Assembly (NCBI GenBank): GCA_028015205.1 | Contig: JAPWFG010000063.1 | Coordinates: 61,001-125,000, forward strand | Reading direction: 5' to 3' | Origin: Mytilisepta virgata | Lineage: Eukaryota > Mollusca > Bivalvia > Mytilida > Mytilidae | DNA: 64,000 nt | Shown: positions 12,581 to 26,100 of the stretch, in pieces | Layout of the letters: each line of letters starts with the position of its first letter | Numbering within the stretch: the first letter of the stretch is position 1 | Notes under the pieces: generated by a model | Databases searched by the model: none | Seen by the model: the letters and a program-made list of their open reading frames with translations, nothing else | What the model was told of the DNA's origin: nothing | Program-made: the position numbers and the translations under genes

Positions 12581-14604
12581 ACTTTAACCCTAAACCTAAC
12601 CCTAACCCTAACCTTAACTCTAACCTTAACCCTAAACCACTGCAAAATCTTTAACCTTAAATAACCTTCAGTATTCTCCGTGGCTAAACCTTTCAGAATA
12701 CAGCCAAATGTTCTCGTAATAATACCTAAGGTTAATCGAAAACTTCATGTTTAAATTGACTTTGACCCTAACCAAAACCTTAACCTTAACGTTAACTCTA
12801 ACCTTTACCCACTGCAAAATCTTTAACCTTAAATAACCTTCAGTATTCCCCTAGGCTAAATCTTTCAGAATACAGCCAAATGTTCTCGTAATAATACATA
12901 AAGTTAATCTAAAACGTCATGTTTGAATTGACTTTAACCCAAACCCTAACCTTAACTCTAACCTTCACCCTAACCAACTGCAAAATCTTTAACCTTAAAT
13001 AACCTTCAGTATTCTCCTAGGCTAAACCTTTCAGAATACAGCTAAATGTTCTCGTAATAATACCTAAGGTTAATCGAAAACGTCTTGTTTAAATTGACTC
13101 TAACCCTAACCCTAAACCTAACCCTAAACCTAACCCTAACCCTAATCTTAACTCTAACCTTAAGCTCAACCCACTGCAAAATCTTTAACCTTAAATAACC
13201 TTCAGTATTCTTTTAGCCTAAACCTTTCAGAATACAGTCAAATAATCTCGTCATAATACCTAAGGTTAATCGAAAACGTCATGTTTAAATTGACTTTAAC
13301 CCTAACCCTAACCCTAACCCTAACCTTAACTCTAATTTTAACCCGAACTCACTGCAAAAACTTTAACCTTAAATAACCTTCAGTATTCTCCTAGGCTAAA
13401 CCTTTCAGAATACAGCTAAATGTTCTCGTAATAATACCTAAGGTTAATCGAAAACGTCATGTTTAAATTGACTTTAACCCTAACCCTAACCCTAACCTGA
13501 ACTCTAACCTTAACCCTTTCCCACTGCAAAATCTTTAACGTTAAATAACCTTCAGTATTCTCCTAGGCTAAAACTTTCAGAATACAACCAAATGATCTCG
13601 TAATAATACCTAAGACAAATCGAAAACGTCATGGTCAAATTGACTTAAACCCTAACCCTAACCCTAACCTTAACTCTAACCTTAACCCTAACCAACTGCA
13701 AAATATTTAACCTTAAATAACCTTCAGTATTCTCCTAGGCTAAACCTTTCAGAATACAGCCAAATGTTCTCGTAATAATACCTAAGGTTAATCGAAAACG
13801 TCATGTTTAAATTGACTTTAACCCTAAACCTAACCCTAACCCTAGCCTTAACTCTAACCTTAACCCCAACCCACTGCAAAATCTTTAACCTTAAATAACC
13901 TTCAGCATTCTCCTAGGCTAAACCTTTCAGAATACAGCCAAATGTTCTCGTAATAATACCTAAGGTTAATCGAAAACGTCATGTTTAAATTGAGTTAACC
14001 CTAATCCTAACCCTAACCCTACCTTAACTCTAACCCACTGCAAAATCTTCAACCTTAAATCCCCCTCAGTATTCTCCTAGGCTAAACCTTTTAGAATACA
14101 GCCAAATGTTCTCGTAATAATACCTAAGATTAATCGAAAACGTCATGTTTAAATTGACTTTAACCTTAACCCTAACCCTAAACTTAGCTCTAACCTTAAC
14201 CCTAACCCACTGCAAAATCTTTAACGTTAAATAAATTTCAGTATTCTCCTAGGCTAAACCTTTCAAAATACAGCCAAAGGTTCTCGTCATAATACCTAAG
14301 GTTAATCGAAAACGTCATGTTTAAATTGACTTTAACCCTAACCCTAACCCTAACCCTAATCTTAACTCTAACTTTAACCCTAACCAACTGCAAAATATCT
14401 AACCTTAAATAACCTTCAGTATTCTCCTAGGCTAAACCTTTCAGAATACAGCCAAATATTCTCGTAATAATACCTAAGGTTAATCGAAAACGTCATCTTT
14501 AAATTGACTTTAACACTAACCCTAACCCTAACATTAACTCTAACCTTATCCCACTGCAAAATCTTTAACCTTAAATAACCTTCAGTATTCTCTTAGGCTA
14601 AACC
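12581..14604 (+). repeat. 2,258-bp higher-order repeat, copy B
   Basis: This is the tandem partner of the preceding block, starting exactly one offset downstream (10323 to 12581). It can be followed to about 14,600, where AAACCTTTTAG of copy A is matched by the ordinary AAACCTTTCAG and the two part company. It includes its own copy of the marker cassette with CAGTCAAATAATCTCG at 13235. Confidence 0.83.
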
Positions 14605-17600
14605 TTTCAGAATACAGCCAAATGTTTTCGTAATAATACCTAAGGTTAATCAAAAACGTCATGTTTAAATTGACTTTAACCTTAACCCTAACCCTAATCT
14701 TAACTCTAACCTTAACCCTATCCCACTGCAAAATCTTTAACGTTAAATAACCTTCAGTATTCTCCTAGGCTAAACCTTTCAGAATACAACCAAATGTTCT
14801 CGTAATAATACCTAAGGTTAATCGAAAACGTCATGTTCAAATTGACTTTAACCCTAACCCTAACCCTAATCTTAACTCTAAACTTAACCCTAACCCACTG
14901 CAAAATCTTTAACCTTAAATAACCTTCAGTATTTTCCTAGGCTGAACCTTTCAGAATAGAGCCAAATGTTCTCGTAATAATACCTAAGGTTAATCAAAAA
15001 CGACAGGTTTAAATTGAGTTTAACCCTAAACCTAACCCTAACCCTAACCTTCACTCTAACCTTAACCCTAACCCACTGCAAAATCTTTAACCTTAAATAA
15101 CCTTCAGTATTCTCCGAGGCTAAACCTTTCAGAATACAGCCAAATGTTCTCGTAATAATACCTAAGGTTCATCGAAAACCTCATGTTTAAATTGACTTTG
15201 ACCCTAACCATAACCCTAACCTTAACATTAACTCTAACCTTTACCCATAGCAAAATCTTTAACCTTAAATAACCTTCAGTATTCCCCTAGGCTAAACCTT
15301 TCAGAATACAGCCAAATATTCTCGTAATAATACCTAAAGTTAATCTAAAACGTCATGTTTGAATTGACTTTAACCCAAACCCTAACCTTAACTCTAACCT
15401 TAAACCTAACCAACTGCAAAATCTTTAACCTTAAATAACCTTCAGTATTCTCCTAGGCTAAACCTTTCAGAATACAGCTAAATGTTCTCGTAATAATACC
15501 TAAGGTTAATCGAAAACGTCATGTTTAAATTGACTTTAACCCTAAACCTAAACCTAACCCTAAACCTAACCCTAACCCTAATCTTAACTCTAACCTTAAG
15601 CTCAACCCACTGCAAAATCTTTAAACTTAAATAACCTTCAGTATTCTTTTAGGCTAAACCTTTCAGAATACAGTCAAATAATCTCGTCATAATACCTAAG
15701 GTTAATCGAAAACGTCATGTTTAAATTGACCTTAACCCTAACCTCAACCCTAACCCTAACCTTAACTCTAATTTTAACCCTAACTCACTGCAAAAACTTT
15801 AACCTTAAATAACCTTCAGTATTCTCCTAGGCTAAACCTTTCAGAATACAGCTAAATGTTCTCGTAATAATACCTAAGGTTAATCGAAAACGTCATGTTT
15901 AAATTTACTTTAACCCTAACCCTAACCCTAACCTTAACTCTAACCTTAACCCTAACCCACTGCAAAATCTTTAACCTTAAATAACCTTCAGTATTCTCCT
16001 AGGCTAAACCTTTCAGAATACAGCCAAATGTTCTCGTAATAATACCTAAGGTTAATCGAAAACGTCATGTTTAAATTGACTTGAACCCTAACTCTTACTC
16101 TAACCATAACCTTAACTCTAACTTTAACCCTAACCCACTGCAAAATCTTTAACCTTAAATAACCTTCAGTATTCTCCTAAGCTAAACCTTTCAGAATACA
16201 GCCAAATGTTCTCGTAATAATACTTAAGGTTAATCGAAAACGTTATGTTTAAATTGACTTTTACCCTAACCCTAACTTTAACCCTAACTCTAACCTTAGC
16301 CCTAACCACTGCAAAATCTTTAAACTTAAATTACCTTCAGTATTCTCCTAGGCTAAATCTTTCAGAATACGGCCAAATGTTCTCCTAATAATACCTAAGG
16401 TTAATCGAAAACGTCATGTTTAAATTGACTTTAACACTAACCCTAACCCTAACCTTAACTCTAACCTTAACCCTAACCACTGCAAAATCTTTAACCTTAA
16501 ATTACCTTCAGTATTCTCCTAGGCTAAATCTTTCAGAATACAGCCAAATGTTCTCCTAATAATACCTAAGGTTAATCGAAAACGTCATGTTTAAATTGAC
16601 TTTAACCCTAACCTCAACCCTAACCCTAACCTTAACTATAATTTTAACCCTAACTCACTGCAAAAACTTCAACCTTAAATAACCTTCAGTATTCTCCTAG
16701 GCTAAACCTTTCAGAATACAGCAAAATGTTCTCGTAATAATACCTAAGGTTAATCCAAAACGTCATGTTTAAATTGAGTTAACCCTAATCCTAAACCTAA
16801 CCCTAACCTTAACTCTAACCTTAACACTAACCCACTGCAAAATCTTTATTCTTAAATACCCCTCAGTATTCTCTTAGGCTAAACCTTTCAGAATACAGCC
16901 AAATGTTCACGTAATAATACCTAAAGTTAATAGAAAAAGTCATGTTTAAATTGACTTTAACCCTAACCCTGACCTTAACTCTAACCTTCACCCTAACCAA
17001 CTGCAAAAACTTTAACCTTAAATAACCTTCAGTATTCTCCTAGGCTAAACCTTTCAGAATACAGCCAAATGTTCTCGTAATAATACCTAACGTTAATCGA
17101 AAACGTCATGTTTAAATCGAGTTAACCCTAATCCTAACCCTAACCCTAACCTTAACTCTAACCTTAACTCTAACCCACTGCAAAATCTTTAACCTTAAAT
17201 CCCCCTCAGTATTCTCCTAGGCTAAACCTTTCAGAATACAGCCAAATGTTCTAGTAATAATACCTAAGGTTAATCGAAAACGTCATGTTTAAATTGACTT
17301 TAACCCTAACCCTAACCTAACCCTAACCTTAACTCTAAATTTAACCATAACCCACTGCAAAATCGTTAACCTTAAATACCCCAAAGTATTCTCTTAGGCT
17401 AAACCTCTCAGAATACAGCCAAATGTTCTCCTAATAATACCTAAGGTTAATCGAAAACGTCATGTTTAAATTGACTTTAACCTTAACCCTAACCCTAACC
17501 TTAACTCTAACCTTCACCCTATCCCACTGCAAAATCTTTAACGTTAAATAACCTTCAGTATTCTCCTAGGCTAAACCTTTCAGAATACTGCCAAATGTTC

Positions 17601-20600
17601 TCGTAATAATACCTAAGGTTAATCGAAAACGTCATGTTTAAATTGACTTTAACCCTAACCATAACCCTAAAGCTAACATTAACTCTAGCCTTTACCCACT
17701 GCAAAATCTTTAACCTTAAATAACCTTCAGTATTCTCCTAGGCTAATCCTTTCAGAATACAGCTAAATCTTCTCGTAATAATACCTAAGGTTAATCGAAA
17801 ACGTCATGTTTAAATTGACTTTAACTGTAACCCTAACCCTCACCCTAATTTTAACTCTAACATTAACCCTAACCAACTGCAAAATATTTAACCTTAAATA
17901 ACCTTTAGTATTCTCCTAGGCTAAACCTTTCAGAATACAGCCAAATATTCTCGTAATAATACCTAAGGTTAATCGAAAACGTCATGTTTAAATTGACTTT
18001 AACCCTAACCCTAACCCTAACATTAACTCTAACCTTATCCCACTGCAAAATCTTTAACCTTAAATAACCTTCAGTATTCTCCTAGGCTAAACCTTTCAGA
18101 ATACAGCCAAATATTCTCGTAATAATACCTAAGGTTAATCGAAAACGTCATGTTTAAATTGACTTTAACCCTAACCCTAACCCTAACATTAACTCTAACC
18201 TTATCCCACTGCAAAATCTTTAACCTTAAATAACCTTCAGTATTCCCCTACGCTTAACCTTTCAGAATACAGCCAAATGTTCTCGTAATAATCCCTAAGG
18301 TTAATCGAAAACGTCATGTTCAAATTGACTTTAACCCTAACCCTAACCCCAACCTTAACTCTAAACTTAACCCTAACCCACTGCAAAATCTTTAACCTTA
18401 AATAACCTTCAGTATTTTCCTAGGCTGAACCTTTCAGAATACAGCCAAATGTTCTCGTAATAATACCTAAGGTTAATCAAAAACGACAGGTTTAAATTTA
18501 CTTTAACCCTAAACCTGACCCTCAACCTAACCTTAACTCTAACCTTAACCCCAACCCACTGCAAAATCTTTAACCTTAAATAACCTTCAGTATTTTCCTA
18601 GGCTGAACCTTTCAGAATACAGCCAAATGTTCTCGTAATAATACCTAAGGTTAATCAAAAACGACAGGTTTAAATTGACTTTAACCCTAAACCTAACCCT
18701 AACCCTAACATTAACTCTAACCTTTACCTACTGCAAAATCTTTAACCTTAAATAACCTTCAGTATTCTCCTAGGCTAAACCTTTCAGAATACAGCCAAAT
18801 GTTCTCGTAATAATACCTAAAGTTAATCTAAAACGTCATGTTTAAATTGACTTTAACCCAAACCCTAACCTTAACTCTAACCTTATACCTAACCAACCGC
18901 AAAATCTTTAACCTTAAATAACCTTCAGTATTCTCCTAGGCTAAACCTTTCAGAATACAGCTAAATGTTCTCGTAATAATACCTAAGGTTAATCAAAAAC
19001 GTCATGTTTAAATTGACTTTAACTTTAACCCTAATCCTAACCTTAACTCTAACCTTAACCCTAACCCACTGTAAAATCTTTAACCTTAAATAACCTTCAG
19101 TATTCCCCTAGGCTAAACCTTTCAGAATGCAGCTAAATGTTCTCGTAATAATACCTAAAGTTAATCTAAAACGTCATGTTTGAATTGACTTTAACCCAAA
19201 CCCTAACCTTAACTCTAACCTTAAACCTAACCAACTGCAAAATCTTTAACCTTAAATAACCTTCAGTATTCTCCTAAGCTAAACCTTTCAGAATACTGCT
19301 AAATGTTCTCGTAATAATACCTAAGGTTAATGGAAAACGTCATGTTTAAATTGACTTGAATCCTAACCCTAAACCTAACCCTAACTCTAACCTTAACCTC
19401 AACCCACTGCAAAATCTTTAACCTTAAATAACCTTCAGTATTCTTTTATGCTAAACCTTTCAGAATACAGCTAAATGTTCTCGTAATAATACCTAAAATT
19501 TAATCGAAAACGTCATGTTTAAATTGACTTTAACCCTAACTCTAACTCTAACCTTAACCTTAACTCTAACTTTAACCCTAACCCACTGCAAAATCTTTAA
19601 CCTTAAATAACCTTCAGTATTCTCCTAGGCTAAACCTTTCAGAATACAGCCAAATGTTCTCCTAATAATACTTAAGGTTAATCGAAAACGTCATGTTTAA
19701 ATTGACTTTTACCCTAACCCTAACTTTAACCTTAACTCTAACCTTAACCCTAACCCACTGCAAAATCTTTAACCTTAAATAATCTTCAGTATTGTCCTAG
19801 GCTAAACCTTTCAGAATACAGCCAAATGTTCTCGTAATAATACCTAAGGTTAATCGAAAACGTCATCTTTAAATTGACTTTAACCCTAACCCTAACCCTA
19901 ACCCTAACCCTAACCTTAACTTTAACCTCAATTCTAACCGACTACAAATCTTTAACTTTAAATAACCTTCAGTGTTATCCTAATCTTAACCTTTAAGAAT
20001 ACAGCCAAATGTTCTCGTAATAATACCTAAGGTTAATCGAAAACGTCATGTTTAAATTGACTTTAACTCTAACTCTAACCCTAACCCTAACCTTCACTCT
20101 TACTTTAACCCTAACCCACTGCAAAATCTTTAACCTTAAATAACCTTCAGTATTCCCCTAGGCTAAACCTTTCAGAATACAGCCAAATGTTCTCGTAATA
20201 ATACCTAAGATTAATCGAAAAGGTCATGTTTAAATTGACTTCAACCTTAACCCTAACCCTAAACTTAACTCTAACCTTAACCCTAACCCAATGCAAAATC
20301 TTTAACCTTAAATAAACTTCAGTATTCTTCTAGGCTAAACCTTTCAGAATACACCCAAATGTTCTCGTAATAATACCTAAGGTTAATCGAAAACGTCATG
20401 TTCAAATTGACTTTAACCCTAACTCTAACCCTAACCCTAACCTTAACTCTAACCTTAACCCTAACCCACTACAAAATCTTTAACCTTAAATAAACTTCAG
20501 TATTCTCCTAGGCTATACCTTTCAGAATACAGCCAAATATTCTCGTAATAATACCTAAGGTTAATCGAAAACGTCATATTTAAATTGACTTTAACACTAA

Positions 20601-23086
20601 CTTTAACCCTTACCCTAACCTTAACTCTAACTTTAACCCTAACCCACTGCAAAATCTTTAACCTTAAATAACTTCAGTATTTTCCTAGGCTGAACCTTTC
20701 AAAATACAGCCAAATGTTCTCGTAATAATAACTAAGGTTAATCAAAAACGTCATGTTCAAATTGACTTTAACCCTAACCCTAATCCTAACTCTAACCTTA
20801 ACCCTAACCCACTGCAAAATATTTAACCTTAAATAACCTTCAGTATTCTCCTAGGCTAAACCTTTCAGAATACAGCCAAATGTTCTCGTAATAATACCTA
20901 AGGTTAATCGAAAACCTCATGTTTAAATTGACTTTAACCCTAACTCTAACCCTAACGTTAACCTTAAGTCTAACTTTAACCCTAACCCACTGCAAAATCT
21001 TTAACCTTAAATAACCTTCAGTATTCTCCTAGGCTAAACCTTTCAGAATACAGTCAAATGTTCTCGTAATAATACCTAAGGTTAATCGAAAACCTCATGT
21101 TTAAATTGACTTTAACCTTAACCATCCCTAACCCTAACCTTAACTCTAACTTTAACCCTAACCCACTGCAAAATGTTTAACCTTACATAACCTCCAGTAT
21201 TCTCCTCGGCTAAACCTTTCAGAATACAGCCAAATATTCTCGTAATAATACCTAAGGTTAATCGAAAACGTCATGTTTACATTGACTTTAACCCTAACCA
21301 TATTCCTAACATTAACTCTAACCTTATCCCACTGCAAAATCTTTAACCTTAAATAACCTTCAGTATTCTCCTAGGCTAAACCTTTCATAATACAGCCAAA
21401 TGTTCTCGTAATAATACCTAAGGTTAATCGAAAACGTCATGTTGAAATTGACTTAAACCCTAACCCTAACCGTAACCCTAACCTTAACTCTAACCTTAAC
21501 CCTAACCCACTGCAAAATCTTTAACCTTAAATAACCTTCAGCATTCTCCTAGTCTAAACCTGATATAATACAGCCAAATGTTCTCGTAATAATACCTAAG
21601 GTTAATCGAAAACGTCATGTTTAAATGGACTTTAACCTTAACCTTAACCCTAACCCACTGCAAAATCTTTAACCTTGAATAACCTTCAGTATTCTCTTAG
21701 GCTAAACCTTTCAGAATACAGCCAAATGTTCTCGTATTAATACCTAAGGTTAATCGAAAACGTCATGTTTAAATTGACTTTAAACCTAAACCTTACCCTA
21801 ACTTTAACTCTAACCTTAACCCTAACCCACTGCAAAATATTTAACCTTAAAAAACCTTCAGTATTCTCCTAGGCTAAACCTTTCAGAATACAGCCAAATG
21901 TTCTCGTAATAAAACCTAAGGTTAATCGAAAACGTCATGTTTAAATTGACTTTAACCCTAACCCTAATATTAGCTTTAACCCACTGCAAAATCTTTAACC
22001 TTAAATAACCTTCAGTATTCTCCTAGGCTAAACCTCTCAGAATACAGCCAAATGTTCTCGTAATAATACCTAAGGTTAATCGAAAACGTCATGTTTAAAT
22101 TGACTTTAACCCTAACCCTAACCCTAACCTTAACTTTTACCTTAACCCTAACCCACTGCAAAATCTGAAACCTTAAATAACCTTCAGTATTCTCCTAGTC
22201 TAAACCTTTCAGAATACAGCTAAATGTTCTTGTAATAATACCTAAGGTTAATCGAAAACGTCATGTTTAAATTGCCTTTTACCCTAACCCTAACCCTAAC
22301 CTTAACTCTAACCTTAACCCTAACCCACTGCAAAATCTTTAACCTTAAATTACCTTCAGTATTCTCCTAGGCTAAACCTTTCAGAATACAGCCAAATGTT
22401 CTCCTAATAATACCTAAGGTTAATCGAAAACGTCATGTTTAAATTTACTTTAACCCTAACCCTAACCCTAACCTTAACTCTAACCTTAACCCTAACCCAC
22501 TGCAAAATCTTTAACCTTAAATAACCTTCAGTATTCTCCTAGGCTACACCTTTCAGAATACAGCCAAATGTTCTCGTAATAATACCCAAGGTTAATCGAA
22601 AACGTCATGTTTAAATTGATTTTAACCCTAACTCTAACTCTAACCTTAACCTTAACTCTAACTTTAACCCTAACCCACTGCAAAATCTTGAACCTTAAAT
22701 AACCTTCAGTATTCTCCTAGGCTAAACCTTTCAGAATACACCTAAATGTTCTCGTAATAATACCTAAGGTTAATCGAAAACGTCATGTTTAAATTGACTT
22801 TAACCTTAACCCTAACCCTAACCCTATCTTAACTCTCACTTTAACTCTAACCCAATGCAAATCTTTAACCTTAAATAACCTTCAGTATTCTCCTAGGCTA
22901 AACCTTTCAGAATACAGCTAAATGTTCTCGTAATAATACCTAAGGTTCATCGAAAACGTCATGTTTAAATTGACTTTAACACTAACCCTAACCCTAACCT
23001 TAACTCCAACCTTAACCCTAACCCAATGCAAAATCTTTAACCTTAAATAACCTTCAGTATTCTCATAGGCTAAAACTTTCAGAATA
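14605..23086 (+). repeat. Inner part of the telomere-like satellite
   Basis: The same unit continues to the junction with the pentamer satellite. Up to about 16 kb it resembles the start of the window: the AAGGTTCATCGAAAACCTC variant with TTTACCCATAGC occurs near 723 and again near 15165, and the last marker cassette is at 15671. From about 16 to 23 kb I see no further copy of that cassette. Sampled starts 22038, 22210, 22382, 22554, 22732 and 22908 give periods of 172-178 bp. Confidence 0.9.
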
Positions 23087-23100
23087 GATACTATTGATTT
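23081..23100. other. Junction between the two satellites
   Basis: The telomere-like unit stops inside its core after AGAATA (23081-23086) instead of continuing CAGCC. The next bases, GATACTATTGATTTC, belong to the pentamer satellite, whose usual form is AGAATCTATTGATTTC. The pentanucleotide AGAAT is common to both families at the join, with a few filler bases. This suggests end joining at microhomology. Confidence 0.75.
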
Positions 23101-26100
23101 CATTTCATTTCGTTTCGTTTGAACTTATTCATTTCATTTGATTTGAATTTGTTCATTTCATTTCATTTCGTTTTAATTTATTCAGTTCCTTTCGTTTGAA
23201 ATTCTTCATTTCATTTCATTTCATTTGAACTTATTCATTTCATTTGATTTGAATATGTTCATTTCATTTCATTTCATATCATTTCATTTCAATTGATTTA
23301 TTTCATTTCATTTCATTTCATTTCGTTTCATTTCATTTGAATTTATTCATTTTATTTCGTTTGAATTTATTCATTTCATTTCATTTCTTTTTAATTTATT
23401 CATTTCATTTCATTTCGTTTCGTTTTAACTTATTCATTTCATTTCGTTTGAATTTATTCATGTCATTTCATTTCATTTCGTTTTAATTGATTCATTTCAT
23501 TTCATTTCATTTCGTTTGAATTTATTCATTTCATTTCGTTTGAATTTATTCATGTCATTTCATTTCATTTCGTTTCGTTTGAACTTATTCATTTCATTTA
23601 GTTTGAATTTATTCATTTCATTTCATTTCATTTCGTTTAAATTTAGTCATTTCCTTTCATTTGAATTTATTGATTTCAATTCATTTCATTTCTTTTCAAT
23701 TAATTGATTTCATCGAATTTCATTTCGTTTGAACTTATTCATTTCATTTCGTTTGAATTTATTCATTTCATTTCATTTCATTTCGTTTGATTATATTCAT
23801 TTCATTTCGTTTGAATTTATTCATGTCATTTCATTCCATTTCGTTTTAATTATTCATTTCATTTGATTTAACTTTGTTCATTTCTTTTCATTTGATTTCG
23901 TTTGATATGATTCATTTCATTTCATTTCATTTCGTTTGAATTTATTCATTTCATTTCGTTTGAATTTATTCATTTCATTTCGTTTGAATTGATTCATTTC
24001 ATTTCATTTGTAATTATTGATTTCATTTGATTTCATTTTATTAGAATCTATTGATTTCATTTCATTTCGTTTCGTTTTAACTTATTCATTTCCTTTTGTT
24101 TGAATTTACTCATGTCATTTCATTTCATTTCATTTTAATTTATTCATTTCCTTTTATTTGAATATTTTGATTTCAGCTCATTTCTTTTCGTTTAAATTCT
24201 TCTATTTTATTGAATTTCATTTCGTTTGAACTTATCCATTTCATTTCGTTTGATTTTATTCATTTCATTTCAATTCATTTCGTTTGAATTTATTCATTTC
24301 ATTTCTTTTCATTTCGTTTGAACTTATTCATTTCATTTGATTTGAATTTCTTCATTTCATTTCATTTCATTTCATTTAAATTGATTTATTTCATTTAATT
24401 TCATTTCATTTCATTTCATTTCGTTTGAACTTATTCATTTCATTTCATTTCGTTTCAATTTATTGATTTCAGTTGATTTCATTTCGTTTGAATCTATTGA
24501 TTTCATTTCGTTTCGTTTTGTTTGAACTTATTCATTTCATTTCGTTTGAATTTATTGATGTCATTTCATTTCATTTTGTTTTAATTTATTCCTTTCATTT
24601 CATTTGAATTGATTGATTTCATTTGATTTCATTTCATTAGAATCTATTGATTTCATTTCATTTCGTTTCGTTTGAACTTATTCATTTCATTTCGTTTCAA
24701 TTTATTCATGTCATTTCATTTCATTCCGTTTTAATTTATTCATTTCCTTCCATTTGAATTTATTGATTTCAGTTCATTTCATTTCGTTCAAATTAATCTA
24801 TTTCATTGAATTTCATTTCGTTTGAACTTATCCATTTCATTTCGTTTGAATTTATTCATTTCACTTCGTTTCATTTCATTTGAACTTATCCATTTCATTT
24901 CATTTGAATTTGTTCTTTCCCTTTCATTTCATTTCAATTGATTTATTTCATTTCATTTCATTTCATTTCATTTCGTCTCAATTTATTCATTTCATTTTAT
25001 TTGAATTGATTGATTTCATTTCATTTCGTTTGAATTTATTCATGTCATTTCATTTCATTTCATTTTAATTGATTCATTTCATTTCATTTGAATTTATTGA
25101 TTTCAGTTCGTTTCATTTCGTTTGAATTAATTGATTTCATTCAATTTTATTTCTTTTGAACTTATTCATTTCATTTCGTTTGAATTTATTCATTTCATTT
25201 TATTTCATTTCGTTTCAATTAATCTATTTCATTGAATTTCATTTCGTTTGAACTTATTCATTTCATTTTATTTGAATTGACTGATTTCATTTGATTTTAT
25301 TTCGTTCTAATCTATTGATTTCATTTCATTTCATTTCGTTTGCACTTATTCATTTCATTTCATTTGAATTTATTCATGTCATTTCATTTCATTTCGTTTT
25401 AATTGATTCATTTCATTTCATTTGAATTTATTGATTTCAGTTGGTTTCATTTCGTTTGAATTAATTGATTTCATTGAATTTTATTTCTTTTGAACTTATT
25501 CATTTCATTTCGTTTCAATTTATTCATTTCATTTTATTTCATTTCGTTTGAACTTATTCATTTCATTTCATTTGAATTTGTTCATTTCATTTTATTTCAT
25601 TTCGTTTTAATTGATTCATTTCATTTCATTTCATTTCGTTTCAATTAATTTATTTCATTTTATTTGAATTGATTGATTTCATTTGATTTCATTTCGTTTG
25701 AACTTATTCATTTCATTTCATTTGAATTTGTTCATTTCATTTTATTTCATTTCGTTTTATTTGATTTATTTCATTTCATTTCATTTCGTTTTAATTCATT
25801 CATTTCCTTTTATTTGAATCTATTGATTTCGTTTCATTTCATTTCGTTTGATTTAATCTATTTCATTGAATTTCATTTCGTTTGAACTTATCCATTTCAT
25901 TTCGTTTGATTTTATTCATTTCATTTCATTTCATTTCATTTCGTTTGAATTTATTCATTTCATTTCATTTCATTTCATTTCAATTGATTTATTTCATTTC
26001 ATTTCATTTCAATTGATTTATTTCATTTCATTTCATTTCATTTCATTTCAATTGATTTATTTCATTTCATTTCATTTCATTTCGTTTGAATTTATTCATT

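Larger units (their letters stand above)
1..23086 (+). repeat. Telomere-like satellite array, ~172-bp unit
   Basis: About 130-135 direct head-to-tail units run without interruption from base 1, so the array is cut by the window edge. Each unit has a ~125-bp core followed by a 40-70-bp tract of CCCTAA with ordered variants. The core runs from ACTGCAAAATC through CCTAGGCTAAACC, CAGAATACAGCC and CCTAAGGTTAATCG to CATGTTTAAATTGAC. Successive CAGAATA starts at 1, 179, 345, 517, 689, 861, 1027 and 1199 give periods of 166-178 bp. The C-rich strand is +, which is the polarity expected at a left chromosome end. A subtelomeric location is inference; an internal block of this satellite is possible. No gene is embedded. 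Confidence 0.97.

Noticed and set aside
1..23086. CRISPR-like or phage origin of the regular repeats
   Set aside because: Units are contiguous tandem copies with no unique spacers, and the rest of the window is eukaryotic.
1..23086. Functional terminal telomere
   Set aside because: Hexamer tracts are only about 40-70 bp and interrupted every unit by a ~125-bp core; this is telomere-derived satellite.
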